64,000 bases of DNA from Ochotona curzoniae (taxonomy: Eukaryota > Chordata > Mammalia > Lagomorpha > Ochotonidae), in the NCBI RefSeq assembly GCF_017591425.1, contig NW_024467120.1, positions 2,976,001 through 3,040,000 on the forward strand. The letters are read 5' to 3'. A program made the translations under genes and the position numbers. The notes under the pieces are model-generated. The model worked only from the letters and a program-made list of their open reading frames with translations. It was not told where the DNA came from and did no database searches. Positions 1 to 10,899 of the stretch are shown here, piece by piece; the stretch's first letter is position 1, and every line of letters starts with the position of its first letter.

Positions 1-1540
1 CATTTCCAGTGCCCGTGGGGGCCTCTAGGCAGTGGGAATGATTTCCAAGCAGTACTCTGAGGGCTAGATACCAACATGTTCATTTACAGTAAGGAGCAAA
101 ATCACATTAAGTTATGACTTTATAGGTGGAAAAGCAGAGAGGGTTGACAGACAAAATGAAAAACTGCAGCACACTGGAAAATTGGTTTGAAATTCAATAC
201 TCCCTGGAAGGAGACAGTATTCAAATGGTTAGCAGTGCCCAGGTAGCTCAGGGATCTTCAAGGTTATGTCTAAGCCTGCCTTCTCCTTGCTGGGATAGGT
301 GGAGTACAGCACATGGATTGGGTAGGGACTAGATAGTCTAGGGCAGGGCAGGAGACCCAGCACAGCCTCAAGCAACAGTGACTGTACTTTGCAGGCGGGA
401 GTGCAAGGCAGGCAGTTGCACACATTTGCTATGTTAAGGAAGCTCGTCAAATTATGGGATTTTCATTGGCTGAAGACTCAGGATTCTGTTTATGGCGTTT
501 CCTAAATTACTGCTTTGGTTTCCAGAAATTTTATTTTGGAACTGAGTACTGTTTGGAACAAGGTTCTCTTCGGAAACAGATTTTGAGTCGTCCAATTAGG
601 ACGCTGACTTAAGTCCTGGAGGAGAAATAGAACTGTAGTGCTGGCCTGGACGCACATATTTTCAGCTTCACTGCAAGCCAAATGAGCCTACCACTTTATT
701 TCCTTGAAAATTCATTGTGGGGGAAAGGTGGATCTTCTTTGCCCTGCTTTAGGTACTGCGGGTGTTTGCGTCTTGCGCACTCCCAGCCAGTCCCCTCCCA
801 GCTAGCTCCTTGGACTGACGTAGGTGAGGCCCACGTGAGAGCTGCACTAAGTGTCATCCGGAAGAGCTGCGAGGGTCTGCTGTCCTGTGGCTTCTGCCTG
901 CTTGCAGGCCATGTAAAGGCTTTTGGGGGGAAGAATGGTAGAGTGAGGGTGGAAAGCACTTTTTGCCTTCTTCTACTTGAGAAGAGCTCCTGCCAGCTCC
1001 CTTCTTGGCACGCAGGGATCCTGGTGTGGTCTGTCCAGACCCACTTCTAATACGTGCGTTCATGCCCACAGGGCAGCCAGAGAAATTACCGGAAATACAG
1101 TTAAATTCGAGAGAAAGAAAAATCACTTTTAATACAAGCATGTTCCAAATACCAGGTGGAACATATTAATACTAAAAAAAAAAATTATGTTCTTTGTGTG
1201 TCTGTATTTCAAGCTTGACTATATGTCTTGCGTTATTTAAGTTTGGCAACCTCATTTCCCTGGGAAGTACAGACACGATGCCTAGTGAGTAGATAGGAAA
1301 AGAATGCTGATAACATGAGGGCTTTTAAAAAAATAAACAATATGATAATAAAAACATCAAGCCACTTTTCAAAGGAAAATCAGGGCATAATACTATTTCA
1401 AACACAAACTGATAGTTATGTTTTGCATATTCTCTGCAAGTTTTTGTCCTGGTACATTTTACTTTTTATGGCTATAATAATCCTTAACAACTCTATAATC
1501 TGCTTCATCCTCTTAATGTTGGCTCAAGTACCTTCTAGAA
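1..1540. other. Unassigned sequence, no gene recognised
   Basis: No recognisable gene, repeat family or RNA was found here. Open frames are all short (up to 122 codons at 682-1050), overlap on both strands and lack any family motif. The sequence is of ordinary complexity apart from an A-run near 1,175-1,185. Confidence 0.5.
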
Positions 1541-1544
1541 TTTA

Positions 1545-1610
1545 CACACTGCTTTTTTCTTTTATGATATAGTTCCCTAGGCTCTGGGATTTCCCTTACA
1601 CACACTGTTT
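1545..1610 (-). mobile_element. L1 3'-end relic
   Basis: The + strand reads ttatgatatagttccctagg then ctctgggatttccc. This is a degenerate reverse complement of the L1 3' terminus seen intact at 63,910-63,950 (AATCCCAGTGCCTGTAAAACTGTG). Only the last tens of bases are recognisable, so the boundaries are rough. Confidence 0.4.
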
Positions 1611-2177
1611 TTTATAGTTAAAGGATAGCATAATGTTCCTTAGGATTGAATATTTTAGTGCTTAACTTTTAAAAAATTGGCAAGAAGTTTATTTAAATCA
1701 GAAATACATAGTTTCTGAAACTGGCAGCACTCCAGACTGAAGATGGTTCAGAATGTCCCCACCTACAATATGATTTTTTTTTAAATCAAAAAACAGGAAA
1801 TGACACGCAAAGATGACCTGATAAATATGATTCCGTGTTGGCTTTCTTCATGTGTAATTTGGCAGCCTGGGACTTGATTATGGTTCACTACTTACAGAAG
1901 ACACTTCGCATCAAATTGTATCATGCAAATAGGGAGGCAGGTTTACAGCAGATTTCCCTCTGTTGAATGATTGTCTTCTTCGGGTCATCCTGTTTACCTT
2001 GAGCTGGAACCTGGTCCATCTGCACACCCTATCTACAGTCATCGCAATGAAGCCATCTGCCTTCAGTATTCATGACTTCACACAGCTCGATTGGATGACT
2101 CTTTTATGTTTTTATAGCCGGTCACAGGCAATTTGCTATAGAAAAGACAGCTGTACAAAGGTTTCAAAAACTTTAGA

Positions 2178-2510
2178 CTGGGCTTGGCGCAATGACTCAG
2201 TGGCTAAACCTTGCCTTGAATGAATCAGGAGCCCATATGAACACTGGTTCATGTTCTAGGTGCTCTACTTTCCATCACTTCCCTGCTTGTGGCCTGGGGA
2301 AGCAGTGGAGGATGGTCCAAAGCCTTGGGACCCTGCACCTGCATGGGAGAAGCCCCTAGCTTTTGGCTCCTGGCTTTGGATTGGCTCAGCTCCAACTGTT
2401 GCAGCCACTTGGGGAATGAAGCAGTGGGTGGAAGATTTTCCTCTCTGTATCTTATTCTCTCTGTAAATATGCCTTTCCATAAAAAATAAATAAGTATCTT
2501 TAGATAAAAA
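2178..2510 (+). mobile_element. CSINE (tRNA-derived C repeat)
   Basis: The copy starts 'gggcttggcgcaatgactcagtggctaaa', a degenerate tRNA A-box region. It contains the diagnostic core 'ctgcttgtggcctgggg-aagcagtggaggatgg' and ends in CT-rich sequence plus 'ccataaaaaataaataagtatcttt'. Nearly full length and moderately diverged. Confidence 0.85.
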
Positions 2511-2602
2511 AGTATCCTTTCAGCTGAGTATAACGCAATTCAGAGTGCAAGAAATTGACAAAACAACAAGAACAATAAGCAATTCCAAGTTCACAGTCAT
2601 TG

Positions 2603-2895
2603 AAGTTGAGGCGCTCCTTGGGTCATTCCCATTCCCTGCTGTAAGAGAGAGCCTGGGTTCTAGTCTTCCTGGTAATGCCCCAGGAGGCAGCAGGTGATGG
2701 CTTAAGCACTTGGATTCCTGCTACCCACAGCAAAGACCTGGATTGGGTTCTATGTTCCTAGCTTCAGCCTACCCCAGTCTCAGCTGCCTGTGGGCATCTG
2801 ATGGGTCAACTGGATATAAGACCATTGTCTGTCTGTCTCTTTCTATGTCTCTCTGCCATTTGAATATATAGAAATAAACAAACTAAAAAAGGTCT
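2603..2895 (+). mobile_element. CSINE, old variant
   Basis: This is the older CSINE layout. It has 'cctgggttctagtcttcctgg', 'ccccaggaggcagcaggtgatggctta', 'aagcacttggattcctgctaccca', then a TCTGTCTCTCTT tract and an AAATAAA tail. It follows the previous SINE by about 100 bp in the same orientation. Confidence 0.7.
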
Positions 2896-3054
2896 TAAAA
2901 TGCTATTGATACAATAATAAGAGTTGCATTTTCTGCTATCAATATTCAACATATTATCAACACATATTTTTATTCTATATGGGCTTACTCATCAAGTAAC
3001 ATTGGAAATAGGTAACAGGAAAATACACTTGATATGATAGCTACCTTTGTTTAA

Positions 3055-4912
3055 TGTTGTGTTCAGTGGCCTCTTGGGGAGACCTTCTCTGGTCTGAAGG
3101 TAGAGCTAACAGAGTAAAGTTCTGGTCAGTTAAAATCCCCAACAAAACATCAGTATCAATATACAACATTATGGAATTAATTGACATAGTATTGGGTAAA
3201 CAATATGTTAAAAATAATGCAAGTTCAATTCTTCAAAACATCTGGGTTGAGACAGTATCAATGACAGGTTCAAAAAATAACAAACCACCAAGCAAAAATT
3301 ACAGGTTAAATCAAGGCAAACATGTGGTATCTAACCTTTTGGGCTTCACTCATTTCCCTTAGCATTATAGTTTCCAGTTGTGCCCATTTAGCCACAAAAA
3401 ACTGCATTTTGTTTTTTTTAATAGCTGAGTAGTATTCCATGGAGTAGATGAACCAAAGCTTTCTTATCCAATCTTCTGCTGATGGGCATTTTGGTTGCTT
3501 CCATGTTTTTGCAATTACTGATTGTGCTGCTATGAACATAGGGATGCATGTTGGTTTGTCGCGAAACAGGTGTTTTGGATATATTCCTAGGAGTGCTATT
3601 GCTGGGTCATATGGCATGCAGATTTTTAGTTGTTTGAGTGTTCTCCAGACTAATTTCCATAAAGGCTCTACCAACCTGCAGCTCCACCAGCAATGGAGTA
3701 GGGTTCCCTTTCCCCCATATCCTCGCCAACAAGTGACATTGGTGTTCTTGTTTATGTGGGCCAATCTTACTGGTGTTAGGTGGTACCTCATCGGTGTCTT
3801 AATTTGGATTTCCCTTATTGCCAGGGAACTGGAGCAATTTTTCATATGTTTGTTTGTGTACGCAAACAGCCCCAAGATGGAAAAAGACCTAACCAGCAAG
3901 ATACCATTCAAAATAGTAGAGGAAAGTATGAAGTATCTGGGAATAAATCTAACTAAAAGAGTAGGAGACCTATTTGAACAAAACTACAAACTACTCAAAA
4001 AAGAAATTGAACAAGACCTCAAAAGATGGAATAACATTCCATGCTCCTGGATAGGTAAAACTAACATCATTAAAATGTCTATGCTACCAAAAGCAATATA
4101 CACTTTCAATGCAATGCCAATGAAATTGCCCAAAACATTCTTCACAGAACTAGACACAATGATTCAAAAATTCATTTGGAAACACAAAAAACCACGAATA
4201 GCTAGAACCATCCTAAAGAACAAGAAGTTAGCAGGGGGAATCACAGTTCCGGACCTCTGGACATACTATAGAGCAGTAGTTATCGAAACAGCCTGGTACT
4301 GGCACAAAGATAGAGAGGAAGATCAATGGAACAGAATAGAAGCACCAAAAGGGAACCCACACAGATACAGCCAATTAATCTTTGACAAAAAGACCAATGA
4401 CAGTCCAAGCAAGTGGGAAGGCCTCTTTAGTAAATGTTGTTGGGACAACTGGCTGATAACATGCACAAACAAAAAGATAGACCCACATCTATCACCATAC
4501 ACTAAGATCCAATCTACATGGATAAAAGACCTAAACCTACATCCAGAAACCTTCAAACTCTTGCAAGAAAATGTAGGAAATACCCTGCAAGACCTAGGAG
4601 TAGGTCCCGACTTTCTAAGAAGGACGCCAAAAGCAATAGCAGTTAAGAACAGAATAAACAAATGGGACCTCATCAAACTAAGAAGCTTCTGTACAGCTAG
4701 GGAAACAATCAGCAAAGTAAAAAAGCAACCCACAGAGTGGGAGAAGATCTTCGCGCACTATGTAGGAGATAGTGGGCTAATCTCCAGAATATACAAAGAA
4801 CTCCAAAACAACCAAAACACCAAAACAAACAAGCCACTCAAGAAATGGGCTAGGGAAATGGGCAAACATTTCACAAAGGAACAAGCCCAAATGGCAAACA
4901 AACATATGAGAT
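3055..4912 (-). mobile_element. L1 retrotransposon with twin-priming inversion
   Basis: The insertion is oriented on the minus strand but in two opposed pieces. 3,055-3,855 (minus) carries the end of ORF2 and part of the 3' UTR; the latter shares 'taccttcagaccagaga' and 'gtctcccca' with the L1 3' UTR at 63,718-63,744. 3,853-4,910 (plus) carries the ORF2 segment immediately upstream. The pieces share the same L1 stretch AACAAACATATGA, at 3,842-3,854 and 4,898-4,910. That is the geometry of twin-primed target-primed reverse transcription, with the 5' segment inverted. No poly(A) or clear target duplication was found, so the 3' end is eroded or misplaced. Confidence 0.88.
3306..3855 (-). pseudogene. 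L1 ORF2 C-terminal fragment
   Basis: On the minus strand the frame from about 3,851 down to 3,306 encodes the C-terminal ~180 residues of L1 ORF2p and ends at the native stop. It includes the cysteine-rich segment ([19 protein letters not shown] at 3,729-3,731) and the terminal block [15 protein letters not shown]. In the C-X3-C-X7-H-X4-C pattern the second Cys is Tyr (codon 3,717-3,719), so the motif is broken. Upstream residues of this open frame (above 3,855) are antisense read-through of the inverted piece and are not protein homology. Confidence 0.88.
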
Positions 4913-4917
4913 TGTGA
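3853..4917 (+). pseudogene. L1 ORF2 internal fragment (inverted segment)
   Basis: The plus frame from about 3,853 encodes ORF2p from just downstream of the reverse-transcriptase core. It starts near NSPKMEKDL, passes the hallmark KYLGINLTK and runs to QAQMANKHM, about 350 residues with no internal stop, suggesting a fairly young copy. It lacks the EN and RT catalytic domains, so it encodes no active enzyme. The frame also stays open upstream to 3,448, but that part is the antisense of the ORF2 C-terminus. It ends four codons past the inversion breakpoint in host DNA. Confidence 0.88.
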
Positions 4918-4919
4918 TT

Positions 4920-5395
4920 TTTTTTAAAAAGCCTTTTAAGTCATCTGCCCGGGACACCAGCATTTTGTGTTTTATCTGAATAATTTCCCTGTGACTTGTG
5001 CTAACCTTTATCATTCTTGATAACTGAAGAGCAGAGAATCTCGTTGCTTTCATGAACCAAGGCTCCTACATTTCTGAGTGCTCTGCCTTGCCCAAGTCAA
5101 ACCCTAAATCAAATCTTGAAATGAACCAGACGCTTCCCAGAGGGCTCCCAGAAAATTTCCAGGGCTTTGTTCTTGCATCTTGTAAAATGGAATACTAGAG
5201 CTTATTTGGTTTATCTGAGATGTTCAACTGCATGAAAAAATGTTGTCAAGTATGAAAAGATGCTAAATCTTCCAGAGGTGATATTTGTGCAGGTAAATAT
5301 TATTTCTAAGCAGTTTGGAAATTGTATGAAGTTCAGTGTCCTCCCTGTCTTATAAGCCTTGGTTAATGCTATCAGTTTCAATCCTAGTTGTTAGT
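4920..5395. other. Unassigned sequence
   Basis: Nothing recognisable between the L1 and the next CSINE: no open frame above 60 codons and no repeat signature. It starts with an 8-T run next to the L1 breakpoint. Confidence 0.4.
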
Positions 5396-5397
5396 TA

Positions 5398-5700
5398 ACG
5401 GGGGCTGGCGTTTGTCACAGAGGTTAAGACACTGCTTTGGGATGTCCATGTTCCGTGTGGAGATGCTTGGATTCAAGGTCCAGTTCTGCTTCTGATCCCA
5501 GTGTTCTGCTAATGCATATCCCAGGGGACAGCAGGTGATGGCTCAAGCGGTTGAGGGTCCCTGCCACCTCTGTAAGGGATCCTGATTGAGTTTCTTGCTC
5601 CTTACTTCGATCTGTGCAGCCCCGGTTGTTTTGGTATCTGAGAAGTGAACCAGTGGATGGAAGATCTCTTTCATATAAAGCTATTCATTCTTTCGTTCAT
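5398..5700 (+). mobile_element. CSINE, old variant
   Basis: It reads 'ggggctggcgtttgtcacagaggttaaga', followed by 'cttctgatcccagtgttctgctaatg' and 'ggggacagcaggtgatggctcaag', the older CSINE architecture. The 3' CT-rich part is degenerate ('ggaagatctctttcatataaag'). Confidence 0.7.
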
Positions 5701-5701
5701 T

Positions 5702-5785
5702 CAATGATACAGTTCCATAGGCTCAGTGATTTTCCCTCCCTTTCCTCCTATTTCCCTTCCCCCCGCCCCCCCCACTGAATGAGAC
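5702..5785 (-). mobile_element. L1 3'-end relic
   Basis: The + strand 'aatgatacagttccataggctcagtgattttccctcc' then a C-rich run is the reverse complement of the L1 3' terminus and its G-rich polypurine stretch. It abuts the preceding CSINE. Confidence 0.5.
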
Positions 5786-5789
5786 CACA

Positions 5790-6250
5790 CTTATTTTGTA
5801 AATGAGAGCCAGGGCAAGGGAGTAGGGTAGAAGTTTTAGAGAAAAAAGTTATGTTTTAATAGAAAACCTTGTAGGCTCCATCTTACACGTTTGGTCAGTT
5901 CTTACAGAACTCACGTAAGAATTTCCTCTAATACTTGGGTGTAGTTTTTCAGTTAATGGTTTTAAATTTTCTCCCACCTTCTTGACTTGGTGTTCCTGAG
6001 AATGGAAACTATCTTTTTTACAGATGCTCTACTGAAGCTAAACATTTGGTAGAAGTCTTAAATACTTGAAAACCATCACAACAAATGGCATTCAGAAAGT
6101 TTCACAAAATGCCCAAAGATAATTCAAATTGAAAACTAGAAAATGTATTGAACTGCTATGCTATCCTAACTGCTGCCTGATGATGCCTTAAGACCAAAAT
6201 TTACAAATCTTCTCAACAGGTCGCCTTATAGACTCAGAAACTGCATTTAT
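5790..6250. other. Unassigned AT-rich sequence
   Basis: No gene, RNA or named repeat was recognised in this stretch. Confidence 0.4.
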
Positions 6251-6257
6251 TCCTGCT

Positions 6258-6592
6258 TTTTAAAAAACATTTTATTTATTTTATTGGAAAGGCAGCTATA
6301 CAGGGAGGAGGAAAGACAGAGAGGAAGATCTTCTGTCCAATGATTCACTCCCCAAGTGGCCGCAGTGGTGGAACTGAGCCAATCTGAAGACAGGAGTCAG
6401 GAACCTCTTCTGGGTCTCCCACATGGGTTCAGGGTCCCAAGGCTTTAGGCTGCCCTTGATTGCTTTCCCAGGCCACAAGCAGGATAGCTGGATGGGAAGC
6501 GGGGGCTGCCAGGATATGAACCAGCATCCATATGGGATCCTGGCATGTTTAAGGAGAGGTTTTTAGTTGCTAGGCTATTGCACCTGGCCGTC
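6258..6592 (-). mobile_element. CSINE
   Basis: The reverse-complement copy begins (3' end) at 'aaaaaacattttatttattttattggaaaggcag'. It contains 'ggaagatcttctgtccaatgattcactccccaag' and 'gattgctttcccaggccacaagcagg', and ends at 'caggatatgaaccagcatccatatgggatcc' plus the tRNA-like head near 6,590. Full length. Confidence 0.88.
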
Positions 6593-6611
6593 TTTTTTTT
6601 TTTTTTTTTTA

Positions 6612-6755
6612 AGTAGTAATAATATAGGGGAAATGGTGGGAAGAAAAATGGGGAGTGGAATAAGAGGGAAAAAAGGAGGGGAAAGGAAGGAATCTCTATA
6701 CCTATAAAACTGTGTCATGGTGCATAACAAAAATAATTAAAAAAAAATAGGAATT
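6612..6755 (+). mobile_element. L1 3'-end fragment with poly(A)
   Basis: A purine-rich stretch (gggaagaaaaatggggagtgg... ggaggggaaaggaagg) is followed by 'aatctctatacctataaaactgtgtcatggtgca' and an A-rich tail. It matches the L1 terminus at 63,860-63,960. Severely 5' truncated. Confidence 0.8.
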
Positions 6756-6759
6756 CCCT

Positions 6760-6965
6760 TTAGGGTAGGCATTGCAGTAGATTGGGTTAATTTCTTGCTT
6801 GAGAGGCCCGCATTCCACTCAAGTCCTGGCTCCTCTGCTTCTGATTCAGCTTCCTGCTGATGCGTCCTGGGAGCATGAACTCTTAGGCACAATTGCGTGG
6901 CTCACATGTTTAGCTACTCTCAGAGATGGTGGTTTCTAGTTAGCATTCATCAGCAAAAGGAAGCA
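6760..6965 (+). mobile_element. CSINE fragment
   Basis: The 5' half of an older CSINE: 'taggcattgcagtagattgggtta' head, then 'ctggctcctctgcttctgattcagcttcctgctgatg'. The 3' half is missing or unrecognisable. Confidence 0.55.
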
Positions 6966-6966
6966 G

Positions 6967-7310
6967 GTGTATCAGTCAATTTTGCATCACTGTAACAAAA
7001 TAGCTCAGGTAACTATATCTAAAGAAAAGGTTTATTCAGCCACAGTTTTGAGGGCTCAAGTCCAAGACTGGGAGAGCCATTGGTCTGGTCTCCTTACAAG
7101 CCATGCATGGCAGTGGTGTGAGTACATGTTGGAGAATGGTCATCTCCAGCTAGCAACAGAGAGAGTGCGCGGGGTCTGTGTTTCAGCCACCTGACTAGGC
7201 CACACCCACAGTGAGCTAAGTACCTCCTACTGGGCCCACCTCCTAAAGATGCCAACACCTTCCCGTAGCATATGGGCTTTGAGCAACACCAATATCGTGT
7301 CCCAATGGTG
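6967..7310 (-). mobile_element. MaLR-type LTR
   Basis: The + strand starts 'tgtatcagtcaattttgcatcactgtaacaaaatagctcagg', the inverted 3' end of a mammalian MaLR (MST/MLT-like) LTR. It continues with 'gggctcaagtccaagactgggagagccattggtctggt' and 'tactgggcccacctcctaaagatgccaacacc'. LTR only; no gag- or pol-like frame adjoins it. Confidence 0.65.
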
Positions 7311-7439
7311 CCATCAGGAGTCCTCCAAGAAGAGCTGGATTCCCGGCTGCGGCAGGGCTTTGCAAGGAAAAATTGAAATACTTGTGGTGACAGAAGGTAA
7401 GGAAGTTCTTGAGATAGGATGGGAGACTTAAGGAAGACC

Positions 7440-8312
7440 CCAGCGTCAACCTGAGGAACTCCTGGGTGCCAAAAGCAAAATCATGTAAATAATCATAGCA
7501 CTGGGTTATAACCCATAGAATAATGTATGGATTGGTGAGTTTATACCAACATCAGTCGTTGAATAAGTAAGTGAACAGGGACAGCTTTTCTTGGCAGAAG
7601 AATTTTAATTAACACATGTAGGCCTGAGAAATGAAAATTATGAGAACACAGTGGTGATCATTATGGGAGATAAAGTCTGCTAATGAATACCAACATTAGT
7701 GGGCAAAAATTTGAAGAGAAAGAGAATACTAAGGTAAGCTCCAAAGTCTCTCCCTTCAAATATTTCTCAATTAACAAGGAGAAAACGATGCTTTACACAC
7801 ACAAAAAACCTAAACCAAGGACTCACCACTTAAAGTGAGCGTTCGATGTTAATCACCAATAGGACACAGAGCCTATGAAAACCCTGATAGGATGCACCAC
7901 GAAGGACAAAATATCACTTTTGTGGTGTGTCTGTGGTAGTCATGAGAAAACATCAGACTCAGATGGAGACACATGCTTTGAAATGGCTCACAAGGACGGA
8001 TCCAATGTCAAGGCCCTCAAAGATAAGGAAGGACTGATGCATTGATGAAAATCGGCAAGCAATCAGGGGTCATGATAACCAGCTGCCAGTGATGTCCTGG
8101 ACTGGATGCTCAGCCAAAGACAAGGTGACAGGGGTGCACCTTGTAAAACTGGGATAAGGCCTGCTGTGTAGTTAGCAGTGGTGTATCAAGGTTAATTTCA
8201 TGTTGTTGATCATTGCACTGTAGCTTTAAAATTGTTTTCATGAGGAAACTGAGCCAAGAGTACCTTAAGAGTTTTGACACTATTTCTGCAAGGGTAAAAT
8301 TATTCCAAAGTG
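7440..8312 (+). mobile_element. Ancient interspersed repeat (unassigned)
   Basis: The end reads 'gcagtggtgtatcaaggttaatttcatgttgttgatcattgcactgta', closely resembling the 3' end of a widespread old mammalian repeat ('ttaatttcctggttttgataattgtactatggttatg'). The upstream part (gagaacacagtggtgatcattatggg...) is probably the same element. I cannot name the family with confidence. Confidence 0.4.
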
Positions 8313-8315
8313 TTT

Positions 8316-8630
8316 GGGTCCAGCGCGATAACCTAGAGGCTAAAGTCCTTGACTTGTGTCTACCAGAATCCCATATGGGTGCTGTATCATATCCCAGCAG
8401 CTCCACTTCCCATCCAGCTCCCTGCTGTGGCCTGGGAAAGCATGTGTGGACAGCCCAAAGCCTTGGGACCCTGCACCCATGTGGGAGACTTGGGAGAGGT
8501 TCCAGGCTCCTGGCTATGGACCGGCTCAGCAGAGGCCATTTGGGGAATGAATCAGCGGATGGAAGATCTTCCTCTCTCTCTGTAAATCTAACTTTCTAAT
8601 AAAAATAAATAAAAATTTTAAAACAAAAAT
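8316..8630 (+). mobile_element. CSINE
   Basis: Full length: 'gggtccagcgcgataacctagaggctaaagtcc' head, 'ggcctgggaaagcatg' core, 'gcggatggaagatcttcctctctctc' and 'aataaaaataaataaa' tail. Imperfect flanking repeats CCAAAGTGTTT (left) and CCAAAGTACTT (right) are compatible with a mutated target duplication. Confidence 0.9.
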
Positions 8631-8679
8631 AAAACCCAAAGTACTTAAAAAGAGCAACGATGAGTTAAAAACAAAAAGC

Positions 8680-9070
8680 CCTGCCCACTGTAACAGCCCC
8701 TATAAGTGTTTCTAAGTTTTCTATTTCTTTTTCCTGTACCTGGGGTAAGGGAGAAAAAGGGAGAAGCCATATGCAGCCTCCCAACTGCCCCAGTACTCAG
8801 CGATGGGGAATGGCCTCCCGGTATCAACTCAGGGTCCCTGATGTGGCTCATGCTCCAAGGGTTCTGTCTAAGTAGTTTCGATAGTTCTGAAATGTTGTGA
8901 ATCTCGCTGATCCAGGGGGGAAATCCTCCAATGAAATCCTCCAATGTCCATTGGTTGACATAGCGTTGACACATCCTTATTTGACAACTCCTGGTTTGAT
9001 TTTCCTAATCAGATCCAACTCCACTATGAACTTCACAAGTGCAAATCATGCTAGTGCTCATTTAGTATAT
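8680..9070 (+). mobile_element. Repeat homologous to left part of the 29.8-32.8 kb insertion
   Basis: The succession 'tgtacctggggtaaggg', 'gggtccctgatgtggctcatgctcc', 'tttcgatagttctgaa' and 'tccattggttgacatag' parallels 29,965-30,160 ('gtatctggggtaaagg', 'ggtccccaatgtggggcatgctcc', 'ttttgatagttcaacagttctga', 'tccactggctgacatag'). The two are diverged members of one family that I associate with the lagomorph L1 5' region. Confidence 0.6.
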
Positions 9071-9535
9071 GCCCACTAAAAAATCAGACACGAATCTAGG
9101 ATCGCCATATTTGTTCCTATGGATTCATCTTAGACAGTATCTTATCCAGTGTGGAATTGCGAAATTCTGTTTTCTGTTTATGAACCTCTGCCAGCACAAC
9201 AAGGATTTGTGTTTCCTTAAGAGGCGGGAGGGTGCAAAGTCCAACCTTCGGGTTACCTAGCTCACCCTGTTTATTCTCTGATTTTTGTCATTCATGGTCC
9301 AGATCTCAGATTCTGCTCTTTTTAAGTCATGTAACTTCAACAGTGCCCTAAGCTGGGCACACAGAAAAGATAAAATCACAAAGCACAGTTGTAGCATGGG
9401 TTATATTAAAAAAATAATTAAAAAAAAAAGGTGTAAAAACCACTGTAGACAAACACACAGAAACACCTAACCAATTTTCATTTCCTTGCTTCCTGCGCCC
9501 CCCTCCTTTTTTAAAATCAGGGTTTGGCACTTAAT

Positions 9536-9868
9536 ATTTTTCAAGATTTATTTATTTTTATGGAAAAGGCAAATTTACAGAGGGTAGGAGAGGCAGAGAG
9601 AAAGATCTTCCATCTGCTCGTTTGCTCCCCAAATGGCTTGCAATGGCTAGAGTTGAATCGATCCAAAGCCAGGAGTCTCATCCAGGTTTCTCACACAGGT
9701 GCAAGTTTCTAAGGACTTGGACCATCTTCCACTGCTTTCCTAGGTAACAAGCAGAGAACCGAATGGGAAGTGGATCAGCTGGGGCATGACCTGGTACCCA
9801 TACGGGATTCCTGTGCTTGCAGGGGGAAGGATTAGCTAATTGAGCCATTGCACTGGACTGGTACTAAG
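9536..9868 (-). mobile_element. CSINE
   Basis: Reverse-complement full-length copy: 'caagatttatttatttttatggaaaaggcaaatttacagaggg' (3' end), 'agaaagatcttccatctgctcgtttgc', 'tttcctaggtaacaagcag', and the head at 'tgagccattgcactggactgg'. Confidence 0.88.
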
Positions 9869-9943
9869 TAATTTTTAATACAATCCCTAAATTACAAATT
9901 AGAAGTTCCATTCAAATGGGACTATTACAAGATACGGTTTTTT

Positions 9944-9958
9944 AAAAGTAGAAAGTGT
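9944..9958. repeat. Left target-site duplication of CSINE
   Basis: AAAAGTAGAAAGTGT, identical to 10,277-10,291; the two copies bracket the CSINE exactly. Confidence 0.9.
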
Positions 9959-10276
9959 TGGGCCTGGTGTGATGGTTCAATGACTAAATTCTCAACTTGC
10001 AACTACTGGGATTGCATATGGGTGCCAGTTTGTTCTCAGCTGCTCTACTTCCCATTTAACTCACCACTTACGGCCTGGGAAAGCAGTAGAGGTTGGGCCA
10101 AAGCCTTGGGATCCTGTGCCTGCATGGAACACCTGAAAGAAGTTCCTGGTTCCTGGCTTGGGATTGGCTCAGCTCTAGCCATGGCAGCCATTTGGAGAGT
10201 GAAACAGTGCATGGAAGATCTTTGTCTTTCTTTCTCTTTGTAAATCTGCCTTTCCAATAAATACAAAGAAATCTTT
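9959..10276 (+). mobile_element. CSINE with perfect 15-bp target duplication
   Basis: Starts 'tgggcctggtgtgatggttcaatgactaaa', has the 'acggcctgggaaagcagtagaggttgggcc' core, and ends 'ccaataaatacaaagaaatcttt'. The exact flanking repeat shows retroposition by the L1 machinery. There is almost no poly(A) beyond the tail. Confidence 0.93.
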
Positions 10277-10291
10277 AAAAGTAGAAAGTGT
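10277..10291. repeat. Right target-site duplication of CSINE
   Basis: AAAAGTAGAAAGTGT, identical to 9,944-9,958. Confidence 0.9.
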
Positions 10292-10679
10292 CGGAATGAA
10301 TTGTAAACATTGAATAACCCACAAGTCCTATAAATACAGAGCATTATAAAATTTATCAATAGGAAATACACTCATGCTAATTAGCATCCCATTAAACACT
10401 TCTAGGCAGCTCTGTCTTTTGTAGGAAGTCTTGAAAGAGTTGACTTGCACATTTAGACCTTTTAGAAAGCTTTAGAGTGTGTTTAAGTTGATGACTTCTT
10501 ATTGATCAGTTATCCTGTAGCAAATAGAAAGGTAGTTAATAAAAACTTATTATAATCATAATGTTTAGGATGATAAGAATCCTTTGCACTGACTAAATCA
10601 TTTCAAAGAATTAATCCCATATATAGATTTTTTTAACCTTTAGTTTCCTTCAATCTTCTTATTTATAGCTATAATAATA

Positions 10680-10875
10680 GTAGTGGGAAAGATTTATTGA
10701 GAGCTTACTGCATTACAAGCATTATTCTAAGTCCTTTACATGTATTAATTCATTTAATTCTCCCCAAGTCCCATTATAATGATAATAGCTAGTGGCTCTG
10801 CAATATTTACTATGTGCCAGGGACTATTCAAGCACTTTCTCTGTGTTAACTCACTTAAGCCACAGCAGACTTATG
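10680..10875 (-). mobile_element. MIR-like relics (two pieces)
   Basis: 'gatttattgagagcttactgcattacaagcattattctaagtcctttacatgtattaattcattta' and 'atatttactatgtgccagggactattcaagcactttctctgtgttaactcact' are inverted MIR/L2-type 3' sequences (sense form ...gtgcctggcacatagtaagtgctcaataaat). Confidence 0.65.
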
Positions 10876-10899
10876 GGAAAGCTATAGTCATTTACCACC

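Noticed and set aside
3448..4917. A 489-codon open frame as a single gene
   Set aside because: Its first ~135 codons are the antisense of L1 ORF2's C-terminus and the remainder is the inverted ORF2 piece. It is a by-product of the inversion, not a protein.
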